9,048 nucleotides of DNA from an uncultured Clostridia bacterium (GTDB lineage: Bacteria > Bacillota > Clostridia > Christensenellales > Borkfalkiaceae). Each line of letters starts with the position of its first letter. Positions within the stretch are counted from its first letter, which is position 1. The stretch is taken from contig USSJ01000029.1 in NCBI GenBank assembly GCA_900557285.1, forward strand, positions 1 through 9,048. Reading direction: 5' to 3'. Shown here piece after piece: positions 7,958 to 9,048 of the stretch. Both the position numbers and the translations under genes were made by a program. Under the pieces are notes generated by a model that saw nothing but the letters and a program-made list of their open reading frames with translations, ran no database searches and had not been told where the DNA came from.

Positions 7958-8998
7958 ATGGCGGAAATGACAGAGAAAGAAATGCGCGAGTTTATCAAGA
8001 GCCGAAAGTATCCGGATAAGCAGTTTTATCTGGATCTTTTGGATGATGAGAAACAGCGCCGTTATGAAGATCTGCGGGTGCGGGTCGTAATGAGCCTTCT
8101 GAAGAGCTGTTATATCAACCGTCTGAAGCTGAAGATCAAGGAAGCGCAGGAGCAGGCAGCGGAGATGCGAAGCGGTGAATTCACTGCGGAGAATTACAGG
8201 GCGATCATAGGTCTGAATGCGCAGATACGCGGCTGGAGGGAAGAGATCGAGGGATTCAAGGGATTTTTTGTCGAGCCATATTTTGCGCGGATGGATCTTT
8301 ATGACGATAAGGAAGGCTATAACAGCTATTATATCGGGAAAAAGGGAGACGTCAATCTGGAAATTGTGGATTGGCGCGCGCCGCTTGCCCGAAAATACTA
8401 TCAGAAGAGCCAGATCGTATTTTCGATCAACGAATACAATTACAAGCAGATCCTGCGCCGTGCTTTAAGGACGGCGAACGGCCGGTTTCTGGACTTTAAA
8501 AACGAATATCTGAGCCTGAAAGATTATCTGACCAAAGAGGAGATCGCGGGCAGGGACGAAGAAATAATTTTTGATCCTTATCTGAAAGAAATACTGCGGG
8601 CGCGGAAAGAGCAGTCTGAAATATCGGACATTATCGAGACGATCCAGGAAAAGCAGTATGAGATCATCACCAAGCCTGAACAGGAAAGTTTTGTTTTGCA
8701 GGGATGTGCGGGAAGCGGCAAGACGATGATCATGCTGCATCGGCTCAGCTTTCTCATGTACAACAATGAAAACCTCAAACCTGCGGATGTGTTGGTGATC
8801 ACGCCGAGCGACTCGTTCAATGCTTTTATCGATGAATTGTCGCAGGTATTGGAACTGGAAAAAGTCAAGACGCGGCATATCGACGAATATTTTCAGCTGT
8901 TGCTGAAAAATGAAGGGATTGACCTGGACGGGAAGATCGACTATGCGGCCAAAGTACCGCTTAAATATCTGGAATATATCTATTCGGAAAAATTTTAG
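7958..8998 (+). CDS. helD: HelD-like superfamily 1 helicase, N-terminal half only (interrupted gene)
   Basis: An open frame of 346 residues matching the N-terminal part of HelD, the UvrD-like ATPase that binds RNA polymerase and frees stalled complexes. The first 100 or so residues are charged and helical, as expected for the coiled-coil arm. IVDWRAPLARKYY is the conserved segment before the ATPase core. The Walker A motif GCAGSGKT is at 249-256 (Lys255), followed by IMLHRLSFLMY and motif Ia VLVITPS. HelD proteins are usually about 700 residues or more. This frame lacks Walker B and every later helicase motif, so it cannot be an active helicase. The stop TAG uses the first G of a palindrome that looks like a mobile element end, so the remainder is probably displaced beyond the window. 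AAGGGA seven bases upstream supports the start. It is best regarded as a pseudogene fragment unless the stop is an assembly artefact. Confidence 0.85.
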   Translation: MAEMTEKEMREFIKSRKYPDKQFYLDLLDDEKQRRYEDLRVRVVMSLLKSCYINRLKLKIKEAQEQAAEMRSGEFTAENYRAIIGLNAQIRGWREEIEGFKGFFVEPYFARMDLYDDKEGYNSYYIGKKGDVNLEIVDWRAPLARKYYQKSQIVFSINEYNYKQILRRALRTANGRFLDFKNEYLSLKDYLTKEEIAGRDEEIIFDPYLKEILRARKEQSEISDIIETIQEKQYEIITKPEQESFVLQGCAGSGKTMIMLHRLSFLMYNNENLKPADVLVITPSDSFNAFIDELSQVLELEKVKTRHIDEYFQLLLKNEGIDLDGKIDYAAKVPLKYLEYIYSEKF

Positions 8999-9030
8999 GC
9001 TATGTCACAACAAACAGTTGATAAATAGCC
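8998..9030. repeat. Imperfect palindrome at the helD junction
   Basis: A 6-bp outer stem, a 4x4 internal loop, a 4-bp inner stem and a 5-base loop are arranged with perfect symmetry. ATTTTT follows, so a weak terminator function is also possible. Confidence 0.75.
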
Positions 9031-9048
9031 ATTTTTATAGGGGAGTAT
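8998..9048 (+). mobile_element. Probable left end of an insertion sequence (IS200/IS605-like), body outside window
   Basis: The helD frame ends inside a 33-base symmetric imperfect palindrome (8998-9030): outer arms GGCTAT and ATAGCC, a four-by-four internal mismatch, inner arms CAAC and GTTG, and a five-base loop AAACA. An AT-rich stretch and AGGGGAG (9039-9045), a strong ribosome binding site, then point to a gene starting just past the window. Single-stranded IS200/IS605 elements carry such a hairpin near the left end ahead of a small tnpA. No transposase residues are visible, so the family is inferred. A conventional IS with GGCTAT-type terminal repeats is the alternative. Confidence 0.5.

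Noticed and set aside
6790..7998. A 402-codon open frame on the minus strand
   Set aside because: It lies opposite the second guaA-like gene, is rich in Arg, His and Phe with no recognisable domain, and has no ribosome binding site of note. It also crosses a terminator and a promoter, so it is a shadow of the coding strand.
8998..9030. The palindrome as a simple terminator of a naturally short gene
   Set aside because: The stems are short and interrupted by a 4x4 mismatch, a ribosome binding site follows at once, and the protein stops in the middle of the helicase core. It remains a secondary possibility because ATTTTT follows.

Overview
The window looks like the chromosome of an anaerobic, low-to-mid GC Firmicute, most likely a member of the Clostridia. 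The signs are strong GAGGAG-type ribosome binding sites, extended -10 promoters (TGN before the -10 hexamer), U-tract terminators, a Firmicute-style IMP dehydrogenase with two CBS domains, a HemW-type radical SAM protein and a HelD-like RNA polymerase-associated helicase. No rRNA, tRNA or CRISPR array was seen.

Layout. Positions 1-1937 hold three rightward genes: the C-terminal end of a HAD-family hydrolase, a one-domain O6-alkylguanine-DNA alkyltransferase-like protein, and hemW. A perfect 12-bp bidirectional terminator (1977-2006) follows. Beyond it a leftward gene (2124-2807) encodes a lipoprotein with a PepSY-like C-terminus. From a good extended -10 promoter at 2901-2929 a rightward purine cluster starts: an unrecognised membrane-anchored protein (3050-3658), guaB (3713-5170), an intergenic terminator-like hairpin (5181-5214), full-length guaA (5252-6787), and a second guaA-like gene that has only the ATP-pyrophosphatase and dimerisation parts (6826-7806). 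A strong terminator (7843-7885) closes the cluster. A new extended -10 promoter then drives a helD-like gene (7958-8998). That gene stops after about 346 residues, exactly at the first base of a 33-base imperfect palindrome at the window end.

How the genes work together. GuaB oxidises IMP to XMP and GuaA aminates XMP to GMP, so the centre of the window is the guanine branch of purine synthesis. The unusual part is the tandem second XMP-aminase without a glutaminase domain. It keeps the P-loop, the XMP-binding C-terminal tail and the PFPGPG motif, but has a shorter lid loop, like archaeal-type GuaA B subunits. It may be an ammonia-dependent GMP synthase or may borrow a glutaminase.

The truncated helD and the palindrome just after it are best explained by insertion of a mobile element whose body lies beyond the window. 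The hairpin shape and the ribosome binding site that follows fit an IS200/IS605 left end. I did not find a clear new defence or other novel system. The points most worth checking are the tandem split guaA and the helD junction.
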